Below are positions 22,996-33,890 of a stretch of DNA of 64,000 nt, piece after piece (position 1 is the first letter of the stretch; each line of letters begins with the position of its first letter). The stretch covers positions 75,528,453 to 75,592,452 of the forward strand of contig CM049311.1 of assembly GCA_026874595.1 (NCBI GenBank). The letters run 5' to 3'. The notes below the pieces were generated by a model. The model did no database searches, had not been told where the DNA came from, and was given only the letters and a program-made list of their open reading frames with translations. Made by a program: the position numbers and the translations under genes. The DNA is from Sipunculus nudus (lineage: Eukaryota > Annelida > Sipuncula > Golfingiida > Sipunculidae).

Positions 22996-25900
22996 CATAT
23001 CACCTTTGTGTTTGTTGGCCATGCCGTCTATACATAACGTGGCAAGTAAAACATGATCCCTTGTTATACGATACCACGCAGGGGAGGAGAGAGGTTAAAT
23101 ATCAAGGAAACTGTGAGTGATAATGGGGATTTCTTGACCAGTCTGACGAGATTTGCATGCATGCCCCTTGATGGGCTACTGTTTGTCATTTAGGTACAAA
23201 CACTGAATCAGCTATGTACTCTCAGGACCTTCATCAGCGATTTTAGATAAAGGCTGGTCAGTGTTGGCGAAGAAGGGGAAATAATTGATTGACTTTGGCC
23301 TGTACAGCGAGTTTCTTTTATCCGATAAAACTTACTTAAATGAATCTGCCCGGCGCGGAACTTGGCACTAACGATAACGGTCAACAGGATTTATAAAATC
23401 TGCCTGAAAATGCCCAAAATTTGTTCTTTTTAGATCTACGCAATATATATCTATATGCCTGTGTAGATTTTGCGAAGAACGAGCAGTCCTGGTCAATGAA
23501 CTGGCTGGACACCAGCCTGGAAGATTTAAAGGATTAGGTCGGTTTAGTTCAGTTTACCAGATGGTGACCAGACAACACAGGTCAAGCGTTGATGACTTCA
23601 AGCCCCGGCAAAGGATTATCCACAATTACAAAAACAGCACCGTGTGAAGAGCGAAACCACAAGACGAGCGGTATGTGTGTGGTAAAGTGGTCAGCTCACT
23701 GCGGGCGTATATACTGATGAGATTTTACCCTGGTCTTAGGCGGGGTGATTTTATCATGCATGTCTAGTATCTAACCATAACCGTAAACTCCCTCACCTCT
23801 CACCTCACACTTCAGTACACTGATTATATACTTAAACGAAGGTGGCGTTCTTTAAAATATACGGGTATTCCAATATTTACGATTCAGATTACTAGTAAAT
23901 TATAAGTTCTATAGGCTTTTAGTAGAGAGGGAAAAGCCAGAGGGAAATCCCTTTGTTTCTGCCAGCTGTCGTTCATACATGAATTTATAGGAGGTGAGGA
24001 CCGATGCATGCGCTCAAATTGAACATTTATCTGCATTATAATAAGGGAAACATCCCTGACAGAAATATTGGAATAGCCCCGTAGGCGGTTCCTTGTTTCA
24101 ATTCTGGCAAGGTTCCGGCAACTCCTGCAGTTCGATTATCTCCAGCCGTCTTGACCACGTCTTACCTCTGAATCCAGATGTATCAGGAAGAGAGAGCGCG
24201 GATAGTGCTATACGCAAACTCTCCTCACTCTAAACTAAGTCACGCGCAAGTCATGTTGTATCCAGCAGTAGCTGAAAGTTCTTGTTTTGAAGTTTATCAA
24301 CGATTGTAATGGTATGTTCACAGTCCACCTTACTGCCATATATATACAGTATACTGTGTGATATTATCATTTGTAAGTATTTATGGATCGTCGCTAAATT
24401 ATAATGCTGACACACACAGTGGAATGGTGATAAGTGTGTTATAATTTGTGCATGGTTAAAATTTACATAATAATCTGAATTATACGTTGTTAAAGAAATA
24501 CAATTCCTAAACCGTCGAGTTGAACTTGGTTGAACAGATTACTTACTGTTTGATATAAATGTCCCGTCCGAGAGAAAACTTGCAAAACTGTGCATACTTG
24601 AACACTAAAGTTGCAATACAGATGCATGAAACAAGTTGTTTATGATGGGGATAAAAGAAACGTTTAACAGAAATAAATTCATGGGAAAATTTCAAAGTAC
24701 ATTTTTACTTGCCTTATACCGAAATGAGAAGAACTTTAAGGTATAAGGAATGTAAAAAATGTATTCAAATGTGCCGATACTTGAAATAAACAAATCGCGG
24801 AGGTAGTCCTTGAACGAACAGAAATGTAAATATGCTCCATTAATCTTGTCAGTTTCAGGGTCACAGCTGGTCTAAGCTTGTTATCCCACGTGTCAATCAA
24901 TCTTGTTGTAAATTGCACCGACCTTGACCTTAACCATGTTCATTTCACCTAAACAACATCCTATTCGGCATAAATCAACAATGTTTGACCGTTAAATTAA
25001 ATATGAAAGTTAATTAATATGTAAACGTCTTCATATATAACTCCATATTTTCATAACTTATTGCCTTGTTGAGTTAAATCATACGCACACCTACAATGGT
25101 TTTTATATGAATAAACATGCGATTTTCGAAGAACATGAACTAAAAATTTACTTGTCATTTTCAAAATTATATTTTTCTATATAAAGGCCGAACCAAAATT
25201 TCTTTAAGGGGTGAGACTTGTCAACGAAAAGGGTAAATTAAAAATGGTTTTTAAAACTTTTATCACAAGTCAGATAATACAATAAGAAGCACGTTATTCA
25301 TAATTTTATTATACACAAAATGACTTGAATATAATATGTTTGTCACTTTGCAGTAAAATAATGAATATTTTCAAGGTGTGTAAGATGAGTTTCTATAATC
25401 TTTATAACAATCCCGCTTGGATGCAGTCTTATATCTGCCTTTATCATTTTTACATCTTGCAGCCATCTTGTTCAAATTTTACTCCTACTGTTGAAATGAA
25501 ATCATGTTAAAATGTCTGATACTTGAATATGACTGTAATCGGTTAATTATACAAATATTATAAATAAACACGGTGCCAGTGGCATGTATTCAGGATGAAA
25601 CAGAAGACCTGACACACGATCGTACGTTTATCGCTGGGGAGTAAAAAATAGTTGACTAATTTATCACTAGATGGCAGTTCTGCCCGGTGCAAAGAATTCC
25701 CTCCACTTTGGGGTTTAGAAAGCGCCCTGACTCGGCTTGCAGTCTCAAATGTGAGTATTTCTTTTACTGTTTATAGTTTGCGAACCAATAATGTAATAGA
25801 AAAATGAAAAAGAATGAATGGAAACCTTTTAAAAAGTTGAAAAAAATGTGAAAATCTGCCGATATTATATAACAGTTTGGAAAAATAGTCATTTCTTCTA

Positions 25901-26470
25901 TCAAAAGATGGCAGCACCCGCCGGTACACGACCGAAAAATAAGCGTTGCTTTTTATTATACCTGAAATTCCAGTCAATGTCTTACCCTGAAACTCCAGTC
26001 AACTCAAAAGTTCTCCCTTGGGTTTGTCTTTATTAAAAGGGAATAATGCCAGGAAGTGAAGCCTTAGGGACATTTTATCTCAAACCGTCACCAGCTCTTC
26101 ACATGCATCATATATTATAACTTATATGTCAAATGTGTATAAAATACAACCGTTTCAACTGTATCTGCTAACTTTAGCAAATCTCTTCACTACAGAGGAA
26201 TGAGACCTGTTGAATTATGAAGAAATCTAGGGATGTGACCTGTTGGAATATGAAGGGATCACGTGACTTTCTTTAAATGGAGGAAATAAATCACTGCTTT
26301 TATTAACAGATGGCAGCACAGCATGACCATGAAGACAACTCCAAGAAAGGAGCAATATATATTGGGACAAATGACAAGCCCCTGTTCGTTTTAATGCACA
26401 TAGTCGGGCAATCTCCCACGCAGGGTCAAGATCTGTTTTGTCTTATAAATAGGCCATAGGCGGCGGAGAC
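22996..26470. other. gene-free stretch with one dispersed repeat
   Basis: No gene recognised in 3.5 kb. 24850-24957 is related to 41443-41551 (shared TTTCAGGGTCACAGCTGG and ACCATGTT blocks). 25664-25677 is a CTCF-like motif. Open frames are short and featureless. Confidence 0.5.
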
Positions 26471-26494
26471 GGGGGGGGGGGGGGGTCATGATTT

Positions 26495-26527
<33 letters not shown>

Positions 26528-26534
26528 GGGGGGG
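26471..26534. repeat. poly(G), (TG)n, poly(G) cluster
   Basis: G run at 26471-26485, TG array at 26497-26524, and a second G run at 26525-26534. Confidence 0.95.
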
Positions 26535-26823
26535 TTATCATATGTTATACACCACCACCGCCCACCCCCCGATTTTACCAGGAAATCTAAACTATCCCTA
26601 TGTTGTATGTGGGCATGCGGTTGTAGGCCTATTTGCAGGTATCACTTGTTAAATGGGGTACAGGGAGCCATGTCAACCTATAATGAAACTTGTCAAAGCT
26701 TTTAGTCTGATCAAGTACTGTACCAAACCCTACAAACCCAGTTGAGCGCATGGTGGGACAACGAGTTTTATACGACAGAAGTAGTGTTCGACCTCAGCAA
26801 GTTTGACACAAGGAGGTTTATAT

Positions 26824-27602
26824 TGTTACAGGTGCCCTTTTTATTGTGTGACACGTGCGTAACTCGTGTTGTAGCGCTCTTGCCTGGCCGCGTGTTGCAC
26901 TCTCACTTTAATCCGTACTGGTTGAACTCTCGTTGTCATGCTAGCTTGGGGGTTTCTCACGGCCTTTGTTGTTCTGGTATGCTCTGGTACGTGTGTACTG
27001 TGTTAGATTCTTTAGAATGTTCGAGAAGTGGAAAATTCTCGGCTTAGGGTGAAAAGTTATATATAGGGGCTGTGTTTTAGAGCCGGGAGAGAGAGGAGAG
27101 AAGATTACAGTGGACACAGAAGCGTGTGTGTCAGTTTGTGGGACCTATTCCGATGAGTGCGGCAATTATAGATTTTCTTCAGATTTTCTCCTGGATTTTG
27201 TGACGGTTCTTGTTTGGTCTTCAGTTTGCTTTCTGGATTGTTACAAGAGCTTTACATTGGACTGTTATTCTCCGAGAGTATACATTTTAAAGAACTTGTC
27301 GCTGTGGCGATGGTGGTATCCAGGTACTGTGCACTTTGTTTATTAGGCCGTGTGATTATATTGATTTGATGTTATACTGTTATTGTACTGTGTAATTGTA
27401 TTGATTTAGTGTACTGTAATGTTAGGATTGTTTTAAGAATAAATTATAGTTATTTGTTAACAAAAAACCACTGACTTCTTTATTCATTCCCCTAGACATT
27501 TCACGCTGCCTAGTGTTATAGAATCTGATTTTTGTTTTATCTCCATTACAAAATTTGTGTTCATCTTGCATACTTGATCTGTTCATATTAGGTTCCGTAA
27601 CA
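26824..27602 (+). repeat. 5' LTR of the Gmr1-like element
   Basis: A 779-bp LTR with ends TGTTACAGG and CCGTAACA. A TATA-like TTATATATAGG lies at about 27058-27067 and an AATAAA signal at 27438-27443, in the order expected of U3-R-U5. It aligns along its length with the solo LTR at 60359-61186. Relative to that copy and to the inverted arm, it lacks a segment in U3 (after about 26975). Confidence 0.92.
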
Positions 27603-27608
27603 CAAAAT

Positions 27609-27625
27609 TGGGGGCTAGTCTGGGA
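27609..27625 (+). promoter_or_regulatory. primer-binding site, proline-tRNA type
   Basis: TGGGGGCTAGTCTGGGA, six bases after the LTR end. It matches the well-known proline-tRNA primer site TGGGGGCTCGTCCGGGA at 15 of 17 positions. This fixes the direction of the element. Confidence 0.8.
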
Positions 27626-27770
27626 GGCTTAATAGTTTCGAAAATTTATTAGACCTTGACCTAGACACATTGTTTTATCATACATTGTTTACAAGATTAC
27701 ATATTGTTTACAGTACATTGTTTACAGGATTTATCTCAGTGGTTTTTTGTTATTGTTTTAACATCTTAAC

Positions 27771-29150
27771 ATGGCAGATTTCAAACCTGAGACATTTGTT
27801 GAAGATCCCGACCCTGATCAACTTGAACATTCGACAAAAGAACAGTTGTAGCGTTTGGGACAACACTTAGGGCTAAGTGTGAAAAAAAAAAAACTTTGAG
27901 AAAGCCTGATATCATTACTAAAATCATGCAAGATCTAGATAGCAAAGTTTTAATTGCAGAGAGTGAAGTTGAAACATAAAAAAATGAAAGCCTTGCTATG
28001 TCATTAGAATTGAAAAAGTTGGAAATGACACATGAGCTAGCATTAAAACAGTTATAATTAGAAAAAGAAATTGAGTTAAAACGACTGGAGTTAGAAAGAC
28101 TTAAACTAGAACATAATCTAAGTGCTGCCCAAACTCACAGTTTTGATGTTACTAAACACAGTAGACTTGTCCCACCTTTTCAGGAAAAAGAGGTTGATAA
28201 ATATTTCTTACACTTTGAGAAGGTAGCTGAAAATTTAAAAAGGCCTAAAGAAAATTGGACTATGCTGTTACAAAGTGTATTGACTGGCAAGGCCAGAGAA
28301 ATTTATACAGAGCTTTTAGGCTGAAGCTGCTACTGACTATGAACTGGTAAAACGGTTAATCCAAAAAGGTTATGAGTTAGTTCCGGAGGCTTACCACCAG
28401 AAATTCAGAAATTGGAATAAGCGCAAAGAACAGACCTACGTCGAATTTGCTAGGACAGAAGAGCAGTTATTTGATCGCTGGTGTAGTTCTAAAAATGTAT
28501 TGAAAGATTATGACAATTTGCGCCAGTTGATTTTGCTTGAAGAATTTAAGCGCTGCATTAACGCAGATGCTAAAACTTTTCTTGATGAGAAATTTCCTGA
28601 AACACTTGACATTGCTGCTCAATTAGCTGATGATTATTCATTAACACACAAAATGTCCTTTACTAGCAAATCAAAGCAGTCATTCACAAACAAGAATGTA
28701 AATCAGTATGGTCAATAGAAGTTTAAAGCGCAGTCACCCAGTACTAGTAGTCCTGATAGTTCAGCATAGTCCATTGCTACATCTCAGTCCACGTCCACTC
28801 TTCCTGAATCCAACCAAGGCCAGTCATTTTCAAAGATAATCTGTAATTACTGCAAGAAGGAAGGTCATCCAATGTTGTAAACTTGCGAATAAACAAATAG
28901 CAAACCTTCTGGTTTTGTTTCAAAATCTATGCATAGCATAGTAAAAGAGCCAGGCTCTTTTCATGTAAATAAGGGGTACAACCCCTTTGTTGACTCAAAT
29001 AAAGAGTTTGATGCTACGGAGGCCCACGTGCCTTCTAAATCCAAAGAAGAATCCGTAGCTTGCGGGGTAAAAACCTCAGTTGATTCCTGCGAGGAATTAA
29101 ATAAGGCTAGGTCCTTTCAAGACTCCTGCGAGGAGTATTCTTTAAAATAA
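27771..29150 (+). pseudogene. gag pseudogene of the Gmr1-like element (SCAN-like capsid)
   Basis: The likely start is the ATG at 27771, opening with Met-Ala-Asp-Phe-Lys. The frame is broken by an in-frame stop at 27849-27851, more stops near 27977 and 28057, a shift near 28320, and stops near 28716 and 28878. In order it shows a charged coiled-coil-like Leu/Glu/Lys stretch (about 27950-28125), a capsid region, then a Cys-His motif near 28843-28870 with CX2CX4H, whose last spacing is disturbed by a stop. The segment about 28380-28660 resembles the SCAN domain: it has ...EAYHQKFR..., ...TYVEFAR..., ...LFDRWC... and ...LADDYSLTH. The SCAN domain is reported to derive from a Gmr1-like gag. This supports the family assignment. 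Particle assembly is the family role; this copy cannot do it. Confidence 0.75.
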
Positions 29151-29275
29151 GGCTAAGTCCTTTTATGACCCTTGCGAGAGTATTTCAAATGAGGCCAGGT
29201 CCTCTTATGACAAACAGAATTTTTTTCTGTTGAGGAAAATTCCTCTGTTGACTCCCATGAGGAGAAAAAGAGTTT

Positions 29276-29691
29276 ATGACTGTCACTGTCAATGTCAGTT
29301 CTTTGTTTGATGAAGCTGAGGTAGTAGATTCCTCTCCTGACTCTGAAATGGAGTTATTTGAGCCATTCATACATGATGGTTTTGTATCACTAACGAGTGA
29401 TTTTACAGATTCTACTCCTATTAGAATTTTGAGGGACACTGGTTCAAGCCAGACTCTCATGATAGCAAACACTTTGCCATTTTCTAAAAGGTCCTTTACA
29501 GGTGCACATACACTTATTAATGGTGTGTTTTCAGACAGGCACACTTCAGTTCCGCTATACAGTATCCATTTAAAGTCAGATTTGATTTCTGGGAATATTA
29601 CTGTGGGCATAAGAACTACTTTACCCTTTAAGGGAATTCAGTTGCTACTAGGCAATGATGTTGCAGGAAATAAGTACAGCCTGTACCAATA
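29276..29691 (+). pseudogene. aspartic protease of the Gmr1-like element
   Basis: An open stretch of 138 codons. It contains the retropepsin active-site motif Leu-Arg-Asp-Thr-Gly-Ser-Ser near residue 57 and the C-terminal Leu-Leu-Leu-Gly-Asn-Asp-Val-Ala-Gly motif near residue 125, the usual spacing for a retroviral-type protease monomer. It processes Gag-Pol in functional relatives. It ends with a stop at 29690-29692, and integrase-side sequence follows with no reverse transcriptase between them. The domain itself is intact but upstream and downstream frames are broken, so I call it part of a pseudogene. An open minus-strand frame over the same bases is a shadow. Confidence 0.8.
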
Positions 29692-31353
29692 GTGACAGAA
29701 AAGCCGTCACTTGATCAAGACACTGATCCGGACAGTCAGGAAATTCCTGGTTGGTATCCTTCATGTGCTGTAACTATAGATCTATGGCCAAGAAAAACAC
29801 ATATAAGGATTATGGTCCAGATAATAACACTCTGGGAGTCACTAGTGACTCGTCTAATGACTCGCCCGTACAGGATGCAGCATTCTGAAGGGCAGAACTT
29901 ATTGCGGAACAGCATAAGGACCCGGATATTTCATGTTTGTTTCCCAGGGCAGTTTCTAAAGATGAGCTGTCACAAAACCCAGTTTGTTTCTATGTCAAAA
30001 ATGGAGTGCCTATGCGTAAACGGCGACCACCTGATGTATGCGCTGATGATGAGTGGGCCATTAAACATCAAATAGTAATGCCCAAAAGCTGTCGCAGTGA
30101 AGTTCTAAGCATGGCACATGGCGCTTCTTTGTCTGGCCATTTAGGTATAAATAAAACTTATCAGAAAGTCAGTACACAACCTAACCTCAGGCCTAACCTC
30201 AGGAAAGATGTTGGACAATATTGTAAATCATGCCATACATGCCAGATGGTAGGCAAGCCCAATCAGAATACTCCTAAGGCCCCACCTAGGCCTATTCCTG
30301 CTTTCGAGGAACCATTCAGGAGGCTTATTGTTGACTGTGTTGGACCACTGCCCAAAACAAAATCTGGACATGGATACTTGCTGACAATTATGTGCGCATC
30401 TACCAGGTTCCCTGAGGCAGTTCCATTGCGCAAAATTAATGCCAAAAGTGATGTCAAAGCTCTGACCAAGTTTTTTTTCAACGTTTGGATTACCAAAATC
30501 CGTCCAGTCTGACCAAGGGTCTAATTTTATGTCTGGCTTATTCCAGCAACTTATGCTTGAGTTAGGTATAAAACAGTACAGCTGTTCGCCATACCACCAT
30601 GAAAGTCAGGGCGCCCTCGAGCGTTTTCAACAGACATTTAAAAACATGATCAGGACATATTGCTATGATACACAGAAAGACTGGAATGAAGGAATGCACC
30701 TATTGCTGTTTGCCGTCAGAAAATCCTTTCAAGATTCCTTGGGTTTCAGTCCCTTTCAACAAGTTTTCGGACGTGGACCGCGAACTGAACTTCCATTGAA
30801 ACTGCTTAAAGAAAAACTCTTGTGTGAAAATCCTGATTCTCTTAGTTTACTGCAGTATGTCTCAGACTTTCGCACTAAACTACACAATGCTTGTGAGATT
30901 GCAAAGTCAAATCTTAAATCTGCACAAAGTAAAATGAAAACAAAGTATGACAAGCACACTGTAAGTAAGACGTTTGAGCCTGGTGAAAAGGTCCTTGCCT
31001 CACTTCCCATCCCTGGCAGGTCTCTGCAAGCTAGGTACTTTGGTCCTTACTTTGTTGACAAGAAAGTCAGTGATTTAAATTACATACTGTTGACACCAGA
31101 TAGGCGTAAGAAGAAACAACTGTGCCATGTTAACATGTTACAACCATATTATGACAGAAATAGCACATCAGATGTTGTACATAATGTTACTGCTGTAAAT
31201 TGTGTAAACACCGACCCTGACCCGGCTAAAGCAGATACTGATGGTAAGTGTGATGTAGACATTCTAGTCTGTCTCTTTCTGACTGTTCTTCCCTCTCTTT
31301 TAATGCTAGCTCATGTTGCATTTCCTACTTTTTTTATTCTACTTGGAACCGGA
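29692..31353 (+). pseudogene. integrase of the Gmr1-like element, frameshifted
   Basis: The zinc-binding part lies at about 30110-30245 (a His pair in AHGASLSGH, then CX2CX2C around YCKSCHTC). The catalytic DDE core follows: first Asp in IVDCVGP (about 30330), second Asp in SDQGSNF (about 30510) and Glu in ESQGALERF (about 30610). The frame shifts near the T8 run at about 30473-30486, just before the second Asp, so no single frame covers the enzyme. The C-terminal part (about 30960-31150) has the Gly-Glu-Lys-Val and Gly-Pro-Tyr signatures of the chromatin-facing domain, ending at CHVNMLQPYY. After this a Gmr1-like element should enter RT; instead homology stops and the inverted arm begins near 31353. 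In relatives the enzyme inserts cDNA into chromosomes. Confidence 0.8.
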
Positions 31354-32338
31354 TCGTCAACAAATGTCTCAGGTTTGAAACCTGCCATGTTAAGATGTTA
31401 AAACAATTACAAAAAAACACTGAGATAAATCCTGTAAACAATGTACTGTAAACCATATGTAATCTTGTAAACAAGGTATGATAAAACAATGTCCAGATCA
31501 AGCCCTAATAAATGTGAAAACTATTAAATATCCCGACGAAAGCCCCAATTTTATGTTACGGAACCTAATATAAACAGATCACGTATGCGTGATGAACACA
31601 AATTTTGTAATGGAGATAAAAAAAAACAGATTCTGTAACACTAGGCAGCGTGAAATGTCTAGGGGAATATATAAAGAAGTCAGTGGTTTTTTGTTTACAA
31701 ATAACTATAATTTATTCTTAAAACAACCCTAACAATACAATACACTAAATCAATACAATTATACAGTAAAACAGCGTAATAGCAACAAGTCTATATAATC
31801 ACACAGAAAGATGATGGTACAGTACCTCGATACCAACACCATCAAAACGATAAGTCCTTTGAATGTAAACTCTCTCGGAGAATGACAGCCCAGTGGAAAG
31901 TTCTTGCAACAACACAGAAAGTAAACTGAAGTCCAAGTGTATAAAATCCAGGAGAAAGTCCTTGAAAATCTATAATTGCCGCATTCGTCGGATAAGGTCC
32001 TGACACACGCTTCTGCGTCCGCTGGTATCTGCTCTGCTCTGCCCTCTGGTTCTAGAAAACAGCCCCTTTATATTTCTTCACACCCCAAGCCGGGAATTTT
32101 CCACTTCTCGAACAGTCTATAAGGACCCTACTCAACAGTAAACACGCGTTTCAGGAATTCTCTAAAAAGACATAGCCGTGTGTCTCTACACATACTAGGC
32201 TCATCACGTGACCCACGACCAGGCGTGAAAACCCAAGGCTCACATGACAACGAGAGTTTAACCAGTACGGAATAACCATAAAATGTAACAACAAGACGAG
32301 TTACGCCCGTGTCACACAATAAAAGAGCACCTGTAACA
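31354..32338 (-). repeat. inverted arm: leader and LTR of a second Gmr1-like copy
   Basis: This is the reverse complement of 26824-27800. The LTR part is 31554-32338 and the leader, with a diverged primer site (31531-31548), lies at 31354-31553. The U5 halves of the two LTRs are similar (a handful of differences over the last 150 bp). The U3 halves differ by indels: this arm keeps a segment with TCACGTGA and GTAGAGACACAC that the left LTR lacks but the solo LTR has. The two arms therefore come from different subfamily members, not from one self-copied molecule. Confidence 0.9.
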
Positions 32339-32342
32339 ATAT

Positions 32343-32358
32343 ATATATATATATATAT
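32343..32358. repeat. (TA)n at the right flank of the retrotransposon
   Basis: Short TA run following directly on the right arm; it overlaps the presumed ATAT target duplication. Confidence 0.9.
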
Positions 32359-32653
32359 CAGGAACGAATAGATTTGCCATGTCCCCATGTTTTGTAGGGA
32401 CTGTGTGTACCACAACAGCTGTTATTTGATTATTTAATTATATTACAATAAATTATTCGCATTTCATGTCAACGGCATTAAATGTTTCAAGAAACGAACA
32501 TTAATTCTTTGTTAATGATTTTGTTGTACTTTAAAACAAGTAGACATGTAAACACAGTTAGGATTATTATGCCAAATCATAGTTTTACATTTACATCGCA
32601 GGTATGGTACTTGTTGTGCTTGCTGCACTCACACTCTACAGTGTAAGATTGAA

Positions 32654-32672
32654 CCCCCCCCCCCCCCCCCCC
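32654..32672. repeat. poly(C) run
   Basis: A 19-base C homopolymer. Confidence 0.95.
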
Positions 32673-33023
32673 ACAGACACACAAAACAGCACCTTCATCC
32701 GCTTGTGTATACCCTATCGATTTAAGCGTATGCTGGCCTAGTTAGTGCATTTTCATTACTGTGAACAACATGTAACCCCCGATCTCCTTGCCCTCGCTTG
32801 TTATGACGGCATACTCCTGGATAATCAACACTCCCTCCACTTCAGTCATGTTATCATGTTGCTTAATATGGGACTGCCATAACTAGTATCACTGATTGAT
32901 CGCACTGCATATTCATATATTTTCAACAAATCTAGAAACAGATGTGTTACGTTATACCACCAAGCAAGCTCTGGCCTACGTTTCTGTTTATATTTACAAT
33001 TCCGCATCACTTATATTACACGG

Positions 33024-33025
<2 letters not shown>

Positions 33026-33093
<68 letters not shown>
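33026..33093. repeat. (TA)n microsatellite
   Basis: About 68 bp of TA dinucleotide. Confidence 0.97.
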
Positions 33094-33096
<3 letters not shown>

Positions 33097-33890
33097 TGGC
33101 AAAATATAAAATACTCTATGTTGGTTATATTTGTCGGATGTTTTCGATACATGCTCTCTGTTTGCTCCATTTTCTTAATAAGTTAAATATTTACGATTCC
33201 TTGGCGAATAGTTCGATTTCGGGGTAAAAGCGTGCTGAGCGCACGAATGTCTGTAGGAGATTTATCCCCGTTTGTTTGTTAAAAGTTGGTTATTTCTAAT
33301 TTAAAAGATGGCCGGTAAATAACACGGGTCGGTAAAAAATTAAGCTGATATAATTGCAGCTGTCGCTGGCATGCAAGAAACGTTTTTCCCAACAGCTCAT
33401 TTTCTTTTGTTTTGCAACAACAACAGTGCCGTTATCCACACCATTTTTAAGCTATTTAACACTTTAACGTTTTACCACTACTCTGTTTGCCAAACTAAAC
33501 TATGAACTACTGCATTTAACAATTTAAACAGATGTGCACATTGTGAACAAAGTATTATTTGAGTATTTGTATGTTAATGTCAGTTTATGTCTATTCTATG
33601 TGGTTTATGTATATTTTTGTTGAAATGAATATTATTTAAAAAAAAAAACAACAAAACTAAGAACTTTTCAGGTACAAGGTTTATGGCTGATTTGTGATGG
33701 TATGGCTTCCCTTGATATATTTTAAATTAGATGTCGGCTATAAAGCCTTAACTGATGTTTGAAGTATACCAATTAGGATCGCCATTCATACCTTATCAAA
33801 TGTCTCAAGGACCAACGTCAAACATTATTTCCTGACGCAGGTTTTATGGTCAAATATCAAAATAAAACCATATGAAAAAGGAAAGTTCCG
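33094..33890. other. gene-free stretch
   Basis: AT-rich; I see nothing to annotate. Confidence 0.55.

Larger units (their letters stand above)
26820..32342 (+). mobile_element. Gmr1-like Ty3/gypsy retrotransposon with inverted LTR arms, RT missing
   Basis: The order on the plus strand is LTR (26824-27602), proline-tRNA primer site, leader, gag, protease, integrase. It then breaks near 31353 into a reverse-complement copy of leader plus LTR (31354-32338). Both outer ends are therefore the U3 start TGTTACAGGTGC. ATAT lies immediately outside each end (26820-26823 and 32339-32342), consistent with a 4-bp duplication like the ATGT around the solo LTR at 60359, although the right flank is a TA repeat. 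Protease followed directly by integrase is the Gmr1-like order, in which reverse transcriptase lies downstream of integrase. Here RT, RNase H and the normal 3' LTR are absent. All reading frames carry stops or shifts, so it is inactive. Confidence 0.85.

Noticed and set aside
29185-29610. 141-codon minus-strand frame
   Set aside because: It is the shadow of the retroviral-type protease on the plus strand, which has the active-site and flap-region motifs.
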